From Actinacidiphila bryophytorum (GTDB taxonomy: Bacteria > Actinomycetota > Actinomycetes > Streptomycetales > Streptomycetaceae), in the NCBI RefSeq assembly GCF_016916835.1, contig NZ_JAFFIX010000011.1, positions 186,001-250,000 of the forward strand: DNA of 64,000 nt. The letters run 5' to 3'. Below are positions 52,654 to 61,444 of this stretch, piece by piece. Both the position numbers and the translations under genes were made by a program. Every line of letters begins with the position of its first letter. The stretch's first letter is position 1. The notes beneath the pieces are model-generated. The model saw nothing but the letters and a program-made list of their open reading frames with translations, made no database searches and was not told where the DNA came from.

Positions 52654-53481
52654 TCAGGCATCCTTGCGCAGCGCGTCCGCCGTCGCGCGGTCGGCCGGCA
52701 GGAAGGCCTCCAGTTTCAGCTCGGCAATGGTGACGTCGGCGGCGGTGGCGAAGACCGCGACGGTCGTCATCAGCCGCAGCAGCCCGCGGCTCGCCGAGTC
52801 CAGCTCCATCGGCACGGTGAAGCCGAGCAGGGCGTCACCGCCCTGCCCCGCGGCTGCGCCTTGCGCAGCCGGCAGCGGCGGCACATAGCCGGCGAGTTCG
52901 TCGTGCAGCGCGGCCAGCCGGTCGTCGGGATTGCGCCGCTGCTCCTCGCGCAGCGCCTCGATGACATGGCGCGCCCACTGCGGGAAGTTGCGGATGCGCG
53001 GCGCCATGCCCGCCGGGTGCAGCGCAAGGCGCAGGATGTTCTGCCGGGGTCCCAGCAGCGCCGGGTCCGCGCCCTCGGTCATCACCCCGAAGGCGGAGTT
53101 GGCGCCGACCAGGTCGCCGTAGCGGTCCACGACGATCGCCGGGTAGGGCAGGTGCCCGGTCAGGATGTGGTCGAGCGCTTCGAGTGCCGGGGCGAGCGCG
53201 GGGTCGGCCAGGTCGCGCTGCGGGTGGACGGGGGCGTATCCGGCGGCCAGCAGCAGGCCGTTGCGCTCGCGCAGCGGCAGGGCGAGCGAGTCGGCGATCC
53301 TGGCGACCAGTGCCCGCCCCGGCGCGGACCTGCCGTTCTCGATGAAGCTGATGTGCCGCTGGGTGGTGCCCGCGCGCAGCGCCAGCTCCAGCTGGCTCAG
53401 GTGGCGGCGGCTGCGGCTGGCCCGCAGGGCCTGCGGGAAGGGCTGCGCGGCGGCCGGTGCGGGGGTCCGGGTGGCGTTCAC
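52654..53481 (-). CDS. XRE-family regulator with MmyB-like ligand domain
   Basis: A 275-aa regulator. Residues 14-70 are an XRE HTH (FPQALRASRSRRHLSQLELALRAGTTQRHISFIENGRSAPGRALVARIADSLALP). Residues 100-265 match the MmyB-like ligand-binding domain (PYPAIVVDRYGDLVGANSAFGVM ... RNFPQWARHVIEALREE ... ELAGY ... LDSASRGLLRLMTTVAVFATAADVTIAELKLEAFLPAD), which binds fatty acid-like ligands in methylenomycin-type regulators. It is divergent from the LLM oxidoreductase, whose gene it may control, across an 85-bp gap. Confidence 0.93.
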   Translation of the reverse strand: MNATRTPAPAAAQPFPQALRASRSRRHLSQLELALRAGTTQRHISFIENGRSAPGRALVARIADSLALPLRERNGLLLAAGYAPVHPQRDLADPALAPALEALDHILTGHLPYPAIVVDRYGDLVGANSAFGVMTEGADPALLGPRQNILRLALHPAGMAPRIRNFPQWARHVIEALREEQRRNPDDRLAALHDELAGYVPPLPAAQGAAAGQGGDALLGFTVPMELDSASRGLLRLMTTVAVFATAADVTIAELKLEAFLPADRATADALRKDA

Positions 53482-53566
53482 CGGTCCTTTCTAACCCGGG
53501 GCGCGGGCAGCGGCCATTCCCTGCCGGGAATTGAGGCGACGCCGCCGGCTGCCCACGATCGGCACC

Positions 53567-54736
53567 ATGACAAGCACTTCCGGCACACACTCCGGTACAG
53601 GCCCAGCGGCTGGTTCCGGCCCCGGCGCTGGCACAGGCCCCGGCTCTGGACCCGGCTGTGGACCCGGCACGGACTCCGGCTCGGACTCCGGCTCGGGCGG
53701 CACCGCGGCCGACACCGTACAGCTGGGTGTCTTCGTCCCCAGCACCAAGGTCCAGTGGAGCGCGCGGACCGACCCCAGGGAGGCGGTCGCCTTCGGCGTG
53801 CGCGCCGAGCGCACCGGCTTCGACTCCCTGTGGGCCACCGACTCGCTGCTCACCCCGCGCCTTGAGGCGCTCACCGTGCTGGCCGCACTCGCCGCGGTGA
53901 CCGACCGCGTCACGCTCGGCACGGGTGCGCTGCTGCCCGCGCTGCGTACTCCCGTGCAGGCCGCGCAGACCATCGCCTCCGTCGACCTGCTGTCCGGCGG
54001 GCGGCTGGTGCTGGGCGTCGGCGCCGGTTTCCCCGGCCGCTTCGGGCGGCCGGTGTACGCGATGGCGGGCACCCCCTGGGAGAACCGCTTCACGCGGCTG
54101 GACGAGACGGTGGCGCTGTGGCGCCGGCTGTGGACCGCGGAAGGTCCCTTCTCCTTCCACGGCCAGGTGCTGCACTTCGACGACGTGCTGCCTGCCACCC
54201 GCCCCTTCCGCCCCGGCGGCCCGCCGATCTGGCTGGGCGGCGCCACTCCGGCCGCACTGGCCCGTACGGGGCGGCTCTACGACGGCTGGCTGCCGTATCC
54301 CCCGGACCCGGCCGACTACCGTACGGGGCTGGCCGCGGTCCGGGCCGCCGCGGCGGGCGCGGGCCGTGGGGACGCCCCCATGGCGCCGGCGCTGTTCGTG
54401 AACACCCTGGTCACCGACGCGGCGGACGGCGGGCGCGCGGCCCTGGACACGTACGCGAGGGCGAACTACGGGCAGCCGGTGGAGGTGATGGAGACGATCC
54501 AGGCGAGCGCGGCCGGCACACCGCAGGCGGTGCTCGAACAGCTGGGCCGCTATGTGGCCGCGGGCGCGCGGCACCTGGTGCTCCGTGTCGCGGCTCCCGA
54601 CATCCCCGCCCAGCTGGCCCAGCTGGACCGGCTGGTGGCCCTGCGGCCCGCGCTCGACGCCCTGCTCCCGGACACGGTGGACACAGCCGACACCCCCGGC
54701 GCGACGGGCGCGGTCGCCGGTGTGCGGCGCCGTTGA
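53567..54736 (+). CDS. LLM-class (luciferase-like) F420/FMN-dependent oxidoreductase
   Basis: A 389-aa TIM-barrel protein of the bacterial luciferase-like family (F420 form common in actinomycetes). From residue 45 (VQLGVFVPSTKVQW) the order is typical: GFDSLWATDSLLTPRLEALTVLAALAAVTDRVTLGTGALLPALRTPVQAAQTIASVDLLSGGRLVLGVGAG (FMN/F420 phosphate region), then PFRPGGPPIWLGGATPAALARTGRLYDGWLP. The first 40 residues are a Gly/Ser/Thr/Pro run (GTGPAAGSGPGAGTGPGSG) absent from homologues and likely disordered; a later start is possible, though I see none better. Divergent from the XRE gene. Confidence 0.9.
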   Translation: MTSTSGTHSGTGPAAGSGPGAGTGPGSGPGCGPGTDSGSDSGSGGTAADTVQLGVFVPSTKVQWSARTDPREAVAFGVRAERTGFDSLWATDSLLTPRLEALTVLAALAAVTDRVTLGTGALLPALRTPVQAAQTIASVDLLSGGRLVLGVGAGFPGRFGRPVYAMAGTPWENRFTRLDETVALWRRLWTAEGPFSFHGQVLHFDDVLPATRPFRPGGPPIWLGGATPAALARTGRLYDGWLPYPPDPADYRTGLAAVRAAAAGAGRGDAPMAPALFVNTLVTDAADGGRAALDTYARANYGQPVEVMETIQASAAGTPQAVLEQLGRYVAAGARHLVLRVAAPDIPAQLAQLDRLVALRPALDALLPDTVDTADTPGATGAVAGVRRR

Positions 54737-54760
54737 CAGCCGCGGTCGCCGGAACCATGC

Positions 54761-54778
54761 TGAGCAAGCGCTTGGAAA
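54761..54778. promoter_or_regulatory. Operator-like palindrome before the MaoC gene
   Basis: TGAGCAAGCGCTTGGAAA with the core palindrome AAGCGCTT; the 13-mer TGAGCAAGCGCTT is identical to that at 55966-55978. It lies 25 bp upstream of the MaoC start. FadR/TetR-type operator for the gene at 55295-55912 is inferred. Confidence 0.65.
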
Positions 54779-54802
54779 CCTAGTCCTCCGGAGGCCTTGA
54801 CC

Positions 54803-55267
54803 ATGTCCCAGCAGCCCCGCGTCTTCGCTTCTCCCGACGAGCTGCGGGCCGCCGTCGGCGAGCAGCTCGGCTGGACGGACTGGCTGGAGATCGACCAGAA
54901 GCGCATCGACGCCTTCGCCGAGGCCACCGGCGACCACCAGTGGATCCACGTCGACCCGGAGCGCGCGGCGGAGGGCCCGTTCGGCACGACGATCGCGCAC
55001 GGCTTCCTGACGCTGTCGCTGATCCCGTCGCTGACCCCGCAGCTCTTCCGGGTCGAAGGGGTGCGAATGGGCGTCAACTACGGCGTCAACAAGGTGCGTT
55101 TCCCCGCCCCCGTCCCGGTCGGCTCCCGGCTGCGGGCGACCGCCGTGGTCGCGGAGCTGACCGAGGCGGGCGGCGGGCTGCAGCTGGTCACCCGGGTGAC
55201 GATCGAGCGCGAGGGCGGCGACAAGCCGGTGTGCGTGGCCGAGACGGTGGCCCGCTTCTACCTCTGA
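54803..55267 (+). CDS. MaoC-family dehydratase (enoyl-CoA hydratase 2-like)
   Basis: A 154-aa hot-dog-fold hydratase of the MaoC/HTD-Z type: the active-site motif ATGDHQWIHVDPERAAEGPFGTTIAHGFLTLSLIPSL has catalytic Asp44 and His49. The family hydrates trans-2-enoyl-CoA to (R)-3-hydroxyacyl-CoA. ATG at 54803 has GGAGG about 9 nt upstream. It is convergent with the TetR gene at 55295 and shares with it an operator motif, so it is probably the regulator's target. Confidence 0.95.
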   Translation: MSQQPRVFASPDELRAAVGEQLGWTDWLEIDQKRIDAFAEATGDHQWIHVDPERAAEGPFGTTIAHGFLTLSLIPSLTPQLFRVEGVRMGVNYGVNKVRFPAPVPVGSRLRATAVVAELTEAGGGLQLVTRVTIEREGGDKPVCVAETVARFYL

Positions 55268-55294
55268 CGTCCGGCCGGCACCCGCTGCCGCCGG

Positions 55295-55912
55295 CTACCG
55301 CCGGCCCGCGCCGACCATCCGCAGCACCAGGTCGGCGTAGAGCGCGCCGACCTCGTCGGGCGTACGCCGTCCGGCCGGGTTGAACCAGCGGGCCACGTCG
55401 ATGCACAGCGACAGCACGGCCAGCGTCGTCCCGGACACCTCGGGCACGTCGAAGTCACCCGCGGCCACGCCGTCGGCGATGATCGTACGGATCGCGTCCT
55501 CGCTCTGCCGCCGCAGGACGACGATCTCGGCGTAGTGGTCGGGGGCGAGCGCGCCGAGTTCGTACTGCACCACCCGGCCGGTGGTGTGGTGCTCGGCGTG
55601 CCAGCGGACGAAGGCGCGTACCGCGGAGGCCAGCCGGTCGGCCGCGCCGCCCTCCCCGTCCCGCGCCTCGCCGAGCATGGCGAGCGAGCGCAGGTGGCCG
55701 ACCCGGCTGATCTGGTAGAGCAGCTCTTCCTTGGTCTTGTAGTGGATGTAGAGCGCCGCCGGGCTCATCCCGGCCCTGCCCGCGATGTCCCGGGTCGTGG
55801 TGGCGTGGTAGCCGCGCTCGGCGAACGCCTGCACCGCAGCGACCACCAGCCGCCTGGCGGCGTCGGGAGTGATGTCCTCCCACGCCTCGCCGGTTGCCGC
55901 CTCCGCACTCAT
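55295..55912 (-). CDS. TetR-family regulator 2 (MaoC-linked)
   Basis: A 205-aa regulator with HTH RRLVVAAVQAFAERGYHATTTRDIAGRAGMSPAALYIHYKTKEELLYQI (residues 20-68) and an all-helical C-domain (FVRWHAEHHTTGRVVQYELGALAPDHYAEIVVLRRQSEDAIRTII) of the FadR/KstR2-like group that senses acyl-CoA. Its own upstream region (55966-55980) has the same TGAGCAAGCGCTT site as the MaoC gene, so auto-regulation and MaoC control are inferred. Its 3' end lies 28 bp from MaoC. Confidence 0.94.
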   Translation of the reverse strand: MSAEAATGEAWEDITPDAARRLVVAAVQAFAERGYHATTTRDIAGRAGMSPAALYIHYKTKEELLYQISRVGHLRSLAMLGEARDGEGGAADRLASAVRAFVRWHAEHHTTGRVVQYELGALAPDHYAEIVVLRRQSEDAIRTIIADGVAAGDFDVPEVSGTTLAVLSLCIDVARWFNPAGRRTPDEVGALYADLVLRMVGAGRR

Positions 55913-55965
55913 CGCACGCTCCTCTGACCCGGTCTGTTGACAGGGTCACACCCTACCTGGAGGGG

Positions 55966-55980
55966 TGAGCAAGCGCTTAG
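55966..55980. promoter_or_regulatory. Auto-operator of TetR regulator 2
   Basis: TGAGCAAGCGCTTAG, with the AAGCGCTT palindrome, 54 bp upstream of the regulator's start and between it and the end of the acyl-CoA dehydrogenase gene (56009). It shares 13 of 13 bp with the MaoC site. Confidence 0.65.
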
Positions 55981-56008
55981 AGTCCGGGAGCGGTGCCCCC
56001 TCAGGAGC

Positions 56009-57169
56009 TCAGAAGGCGGACACACCGGTGAGCGTGCGGCCGATCAGCAGCTTGTGGATCTGGCTCGTGCCCTCGTAGAGGGTCATGACCCGGGCGTCCC
56101 GCAGCAGCTTGCCGACCGGGTACTCGTCGATGTAGCCGTAGCCGCCGAAGACCTGGAGCGCGTTGTTCGCGCAGCGCACCGCCGCCTCACTGGCGTGCAG
56201 CTTGGCCAGCGACGACTCGGTCGCGAACGGCAGCCCGCGGTCGATCAGGTCGGCGACCTGCCAGGTCAGCAGGCGGGCGGCGGACACGTCCACCGCGATG
56301 TCGGCGAGCAGCTCCTGCACCAGCTGGTGCCCGGCGATCGGCACCCCGAACTGCTCGCGCTGCCCCGCGTAGCCGACCGCCGCGTCCAGGCACGCCTGCG
56401 CGATGCCGACGCACCCGGCGGCCACCGACATCCGGCCCTTGGCAAGCGCCGACATCGCCACCGAGAAGCCCTTGCCCGCGGGGCCGAGCATGCTGTCGGC
56501 CGGGACCCTGACGCCGTCGAGGACGATCTCGGCCGTCGCCTGGCCGCGCAGCCCGAGCTTGCCGTGGATGGCCCGCCGGGTCAGGCCGGGCGTGTCGGTC
56601 GGCACCAGGAAGGCGCTGACGCCCCGGTGCCCGTCCTGCGCGCTGCCGGTGCGGGCGAAGAGCAGGACGACGTCGGCCCAGGTCCCGTTGGTGATGAAGG
56701 TCTTGCCGCCGGTGATGACGTACGTGTCACCTTCGCGTACTGCGCGGGTGGTGAGGTTCGCCGCGTCGGAGCCGGTGCCGGGCTCGGTGAGGCCGAAGCA
56801 GCCGAGCGCCTCGCCCGAGGTCAGCCGGGGCAGCCACTCCCGCTTCTGCCGCTCGCTGCCCCAGTGCGCGATCGACTTGGCGACCAGGCCGAGGGACACC
56901 GACACGATGCCGCGCACCGAGGAGTCCGCCCGGCCCAGCTCCTCGGTGACCAGGCAGTAGGCGAGGTGGTCGCCGCCGGAGCCGCCGAACTCCTCACCGA
57001 TGGTCAGGCCGAGGAAGCCGACCGCGCCGAGCTTCTTGACGACCGCCCGGTCCACGGCCTCGGCGCGGTCCCACCCCGCCGCGTGCGGTGCGATCTCGCG
57101 GTCGGCGAAGTCTCTGGCCAGCGCCTTGATGTCGGCCTGCTCCGGGGACAGCCCGAACGTCACTGCCAT
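56009..57169 (-). CDS. Acyl-CoA dehydrogenase (short/branched-chain type)
   Basis: A 386-aa acyl-CoA dehydrogenase: FAD/substrate segment LGCFGLTEPGTGSDAANLTTRAVREGDTYVITGGKTFITNGTWADV, FAD-binding ALAKGRMSVAAGCVGIAQACLDAAVGYAGQREQFGVPI and the catalytic Glu366 in TLYEGTSQIHKLLIGR, typical of short-, medium- and branched-chain enzymes. ATG at 57167-57169 (MAVTFGLSPEQ) is the natural start; the frame stays open far upstream only because of high GC. It is divergent from TetR regulator 3, with a shared operator and tandem repeats in the 135-bp gap. Confidence 0.95.
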   Translation of the reverse strand: MAVTFGLSPEQADIKALARDFADREIAPHAAGWDRAEAVDRAVVKKLGAVGFLGLTIGEEFGGSGGDHLAYCLVTEELGRADSSVRGIVSVSLGLVAKSIAHWGSERQKREWLPRLTSGEALGCFGLTEPGTGSDAANLTTRAVREGDTYVITGGKTFITNGTWADVVLLFARTGSAQDGHRGVSAFLVPTDTPGLTRRAIHGKLGLRGQATAEIVLDGVRVPADSMLGPAGKGFSVAMSALAKGRMSVAAGCVGIAQACLDAAVGYAGQREQFGVPIAGHQLVQELLADIAVDVSAARLLTWQVADLIDRGLPFATESSLAKLHASEAAVRCANNALQVFGGYGYIDEYPVGKLLRDARVMTLYEGTSQIHKLLIGRTLTGVSAF

Positions 57170-57194
57170 GTCAGCCACCCCTCGTCCGCGCGTG

Positions 57195-57247
57195 CTCGCA
57201 CGTCTCGTACGTGCCTCGTACGTGTCTCGTATGCGCCTCGTACGTGC
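57195..57247. repeat. 11-bp tandem repeats in a divergent promoter
   Basis: Four head-to-tail 11-bp units: CTCGTACGTGC (57204-57214), CTCGTACGTGT (57215-57225), CTCGTATGCGC (57226-57236), CTCGTACGTGC (57237-57247), preceded by CTCGCACGT. The period is about one helical turn, so the sites face one side of the DNA; each full unit has a CGTACG-like palindrome. Confidence 0.75.
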
Positions 57248-57257
57248 CCGAGCCTGG

Positions 57258-57277
57258 AAACTACCACCGCTAGTTTT
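57258..57277. promoter_or_regulatory. Operator AAACTA-N7-TAGTTTT (ACAD/TetR3 gap)
   Basis: Inverted repeat with 6-bp arms (AAACTA 57258-57263, TAGTTT 57271-57276) and a 7-nt spacer, 28 bp before the TetR3 ATG at 57305 and 89 bp from the divergent dehydrogenase start. It matches the site at 61296-61315 in arms and spacing. A possible -10 TACTAT lies at 57292-57297. Confidence 0.7.
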
Positions 57278-57304
57278 CGGTCGGCAGCCCCTACTATGTG
57301 CCGC

Positions 57305-57964
57305 ATGGCCCGCCCCCGCAAGCCCCTGCTCAGCCGCGACCGCATCGTGGCGGCGGCACTCGCGCTCGTCGACGCCGAGGGCCTTGCCGCGCTGTCCACC
57401 CGGCGGCTGGCGGCCGAACTGGGCGTCAGCGGGCCCTCGCTCTACAACCATTTCGCCACCAAGGACGCGATCCTCGACGCCGTCGCCGACGCGGTGATCG
57501 GCAAAGTCGACGTGTCGATGTTCAGCGACGGCAGGGGCTGGCGGCAGGCGCTGCTCGACTGGGGCCGCTCCTACCGAGCCGCCCTGAGCGAGCACCCCCA
57601 CATCGTGCCCTTCCTCGCCACGGGACCCGGCCTGCGCCCGGCGGGCCTGCGAATGGCCGACGCCGTCTTCGGCGGCATGGTCGACGCCGGCTGGCCCCCC
57701 GCCCACGCCACCCGCATCGGCGCCCTGATGCGCTACTTCGTCACCGGCTCCGCCCTCGGCTCCTTCGCCGCGGGCTTCGTCGGCGACGCCACCGCCTACG
57801 ACCCCGCCGACTACCCGCACCTGGGCCAGGCCCACCTGCTGGCCCAGAACCGCGACCGCGTCGACGAGGGCGCCTTCGAGACGGGGCTGCGCGCCCTGCT
57901 CGACGGCCTGGCACTCCAGTACGCGGACGCGCGGACGGACACGCGGGCACACGGGCAGAGCTGA
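57305..57964 (+). CDS. TetR-family regulator 3 (AAACTA-site regulator)
   Basis: A 219-aa regulator with HTH LLSRDRIVAAALALVDAEGLAALSTRRLAAELGVSGPSLYNHFATKDAILDAVADAV (residues 8-64) and a TetR_C-type C-domain (GRSYRAALSEHPHIVPFLATGPGLRPAGLRMADAVFGGMVDAGWPPAHATRIGALMRYFVTGSALGSFAAGF), like the TetR-class tetracycline-repressor C fold. It has no visible Shine-Dalgarno; the -10-like TACTAT lies only about 10 nt upstream, so it may be nearly leaderless. Operators at 57.26 and 61.30 kb define the likely regulon: itself, the acyl-CoA dehydrogenase and the ALDH-ADH operon. Confidence 0.94.
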   Translation: MARPRKPLLSRDRIVAAALALVDAEGLAALSTRRLAAELGVSGPSLYNHFATKDAILDAVADAVIGKVDVSMFSDGRGWRQALLDWGRSYRAALSEHPHIVPFLATGPGLRPAGLRMADAVFGGMVDAGWPPAHATRIGALMRYFVTGSALGSFAAGFVGDATAYDPADYPHLGQAHLLAQNRDRVDEGAFETGLRALLDGLALQYADARTDTRAHGQS

Positions 57965-58003
57965 CGCGCCTTGCGGGCGGGCGGCGGCTGGCAGGATGGC
58001 GGC

Positions 58004-58549
58004 ATGGCGATACCGGGACCAGGGGCGGCGGGAGCCGGGCCCGTACAGGTCGACTACCGCAAATACGACGGGGCTCTGCACTGGAACCTGCGCATGCGGC
58101 GGCTCGGCGAGGACGAGCACGGGGTCTGGCTGGGGCTTCCGGCGGGCGGCGTGACGCGCAAGGGGCACAACCCCGCGGTGGAACTGCCCGAGGCTCATGT
58201 GCTGCTCTTCCCGCGCGCGGCATGGTGGACGGCGACCTTCAACGCGGCGCCGCGCAGCACCGAGATCTACTGCGACGTCACCACGCCGCCGCAGTGGCCC
58301 GCGCCGGACCAGGTCACCATGGTCGACCTCGACCTCGACGTGCTGCTCAGGCGCTCCGCGCCCGGTCCCGTCCTGGTGGACGAGGACGAGTTCGCCGAGC
58401 ACCGGGTCCGGTACGGCTACCCGGCCGACGTGGTGTCGGCGGCGCAGGAGTCGGCGGACTGGCTGATGGAGGAGATGGCCGCGGCCCGGGGACCCTTCTG
58501 CGGGGTCCACCGGGAGTGGCTGGGCATGGTGGACGGCAGGGGCGCGTAG
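58004..58549 (+). CDS. DUF402 (FomD/NtdP-like) protein
   Basis: A 181-aa protein of the DUF402 family. The beta-barrel with YDGALHWNLRMRRLGEDEHGVWLGLP, then WWTATFNAAPRSTEIYCDVTTPPQW and the Asp-rich VTMVDLDLDVLLRRSAPGPVLVDEDEFAEHRVRYGYP carry the metal-ligand acids of nucleoside di/triphosphatases (NtdP) and FomD, which hydrolyse nucleotide-linked substrates. It follows TetR3 by 39 bp but has no evident link to it. A cytosolic housekeeping nucleotide hydrolase is the likely role. Confidence 0.9.
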   Translation: MAIPGPGAAGAGPVQVDYRKYDGALHWNLRMRRLGEDEHGVWLGLPAGGVTRKGHNPAVELPEAHVLLFPRAAWWTATFNAAPRSTEIYCDVTTPPQWPAPDQVTMVDLDLDVLLRRSAPGPVLVDEDEFAEHRVRYGYPADVVSAAQESADWLMEEMAAARGPFCGVHREWLGMVDGRGA

Positions 58550-58614
58550 GCCGGGCCGCTGCGGGGCGGGGCGGCCGGCGCCGGGCGGCGGAAGCGAGCG
58601 GGGCGGCGGGGCGC

Positions 58615-59697
58615 TCAGAAGACGACGAGCGCCCTGCCGCCTCGGCCCGCGGTCATCGCCTCGAACGCGGCCGGGATGCCGTCGAGGCCGATGTGCTCGG
58701 TGACCATCCCTGACAGGTCGAGACGGCCCTCGCGTACGTGCCCGGCGAGGACGGGGAGATCCTGCGCCGGGTCGCAGTTGCCGTACACGCATCCTGACAA
58801 CGTCCGGCCGAAGTAGAACAGTTCCAGCGCGGAGAAGGTGACTTTCTGGTCCTGGCCGCCGATGCCGACGACGGTCGTACGCCCGCCGCGCCGCGTCGAG
58901 GACCAGGCGGTGCGGATCGTGTCGGCCCGGCCCACGCACTCGATGGCGACGTCGGCGCCGTGCCCGCCGGTGAGCCGGCGGACCTGCTTCGCGGTGTCCT
59001 CGCCCGCGACGACGAAGTCGGTGGCGCCCGCTGCCCTGGCCAGCTCCTCCTTGCCGGCGGCGACGTCGACGGCGACGACACGCCCGGCGCCCGCGATCCT
59101 GGCCGACTGCAGCACCGCCAGGCCCACCCCGCCGGCTCCGTAGACGGCGACCGACTCGCCGGGGCGTACCGCGGCGGCATGGTGGACCGCCCCGTAGCCG
59201 GTGAGGACGGCGCAGCCGAGCAGGGCGGCGTCGGTGAGCGGCACACCCTCGGGCAGCGGCAGGACCGCGGCGGCGGCCACCACGGTCTCCTCGGCGAAGA
59301 CGGCGGTGCCCAGGCCCGGGTGGAGCGCGCTCCCGTCGGCGGCGAGGGACGCGTAGGGCGTGGCCGCGGCATTGCCCGAGTTGGCGCACAGCCACACCTC
59401 GCCGAGCCCGCAGAAGTGGCAGCTGCCGCATGCGGGCGCCCAGTTCAGCACCACCTTGTCGCCGGGTGCCACATGGCCGACGCCCTCGCCGACGGCCACG
59501 ACCGTGCCGGCGCCCTCGTGGCCGAGCACCGCGGGAACGGGCTGGCGCAGGGTGCCATTGGACAGCGAGAGGTCGGAGTGGCAGACGCCGGCGGCGGCGA
59601 GCCGTACCCGCACCTGGCCGGGGCCGGGCTCGGGCAGGTCGATCTCGGCGACGACCAGCGGGGCGTTGACGGCTGGCAGGACGGCTGCGCGGACCAC
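58615..59697 (-). CDS. Zinc-dependent alcohol dehydrogenase
   Basis: A 360-aa MDR with all zinc ligands: catalytic Cys/His/Glu in AAGVCHSDLSLSNG and VLGHEGAGTVVAVGEG, structural four-Cys lobe CGSCHFCGLGEVWLC, and the NAD loop VAVYGAGGVGLAVLQSARI. It resembles class III/NDMA-type actinomycete alcohol dehydrogenases. The start is GTG at 59695-59697 with AGGAG 5 nt upstream; the longer frame reads into the ALDH gene region. It lies 65 bp after the ALDH gene. The pair would oxidise an alcohol to an acid that the local ligase/ACAD genes then degrade. Confidence 0.94.
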   Translation of the reverse strand: MVRAAVLPAVNAPLVVAEIDLPEPGPGQVRVRLAAAGVCHSDLSLSNGTLRQPVPAVLGHEGAGTVVAVGEGVGHVAPGDKVVLNWAPACGSCHFCGLGEVWLCANSGNAAATPYASLAADGSALHPGLGTAVFAEETVVAAAAVLPLPEGVPLTDAALLGCAVLTGYGAVHHAAAVRPGESVAVYGAGGVGLAVLQSARIAGAGRVVAVDVAAGKEELARAAGATDFVVAGEDTAKQVRRLTGGHGADVAIECVGRADTIRTAWSSTRRGGRTTVVGIGGQDQKVTFSALELFYFGRTLSGCVYGNCDPAQDLPVLAGHVREGRLDLSGMVTEHIGLDGIPAAFEAMTAGRGGRALVVF

Positions 59698-59762
59698 GGG
59701 GTCTCCTGATCGGTTCGGCTGTGTGTCGGCAGGGCGGTTCGTCGGGGGGTGGTTTGCGCGAC

Positions 59763-61259
<1,497 letters not shown>

Positions 61260-61295
61260 CTGCCGCCTTCCGAGTCGCCACTGCGTCCGACGCCC

Positions 61296-61315
61296 AAACT
61301 AGCGCCGATAGTTTT
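61296..61315. promoter_or_regulatory. Operator AAACTA-N7-TAGTTTT before ALDH-ADH
   Basis: AAACTA (61296-61301), a 7-nt spacer GCGCCGA and TAGTTTT (61309-61315): the same arms and spacing as at 57258-57277. The only other orphan feature in the 61260-61444 gap is GC-rich sequence without a clear terminator. Confidence 0.7.
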
Positions 61316-61444
61316 ACGTCGCCAGGGTCCGTCGCGTGCCCTGGGTCACCCGCGGGCCTCGCCCGTACCGGAAACCGCTGCCAGGCGCAGCCGGTCGCCG
61401 CGCGGTAAGGCGCAGCCGTAGACGCCGCCCGACATGCCGGGCCG

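Noticed and set aside
57195..57247. CRISPR-like array
   Set aside because: The repeats are 11 bp with no unique spacers and no cas genes are present; it is a plain tandem repeat.
56009..59431. A single 1140-aa open frame covering the acyl-CoA dehydrogenase and beyond
   Set aside because: Only the C-terminal 386 residues show the dehydrogenase family; the rest is Arg/Pro/Gly-rich readthrough across other genes, a product of the high GC content.
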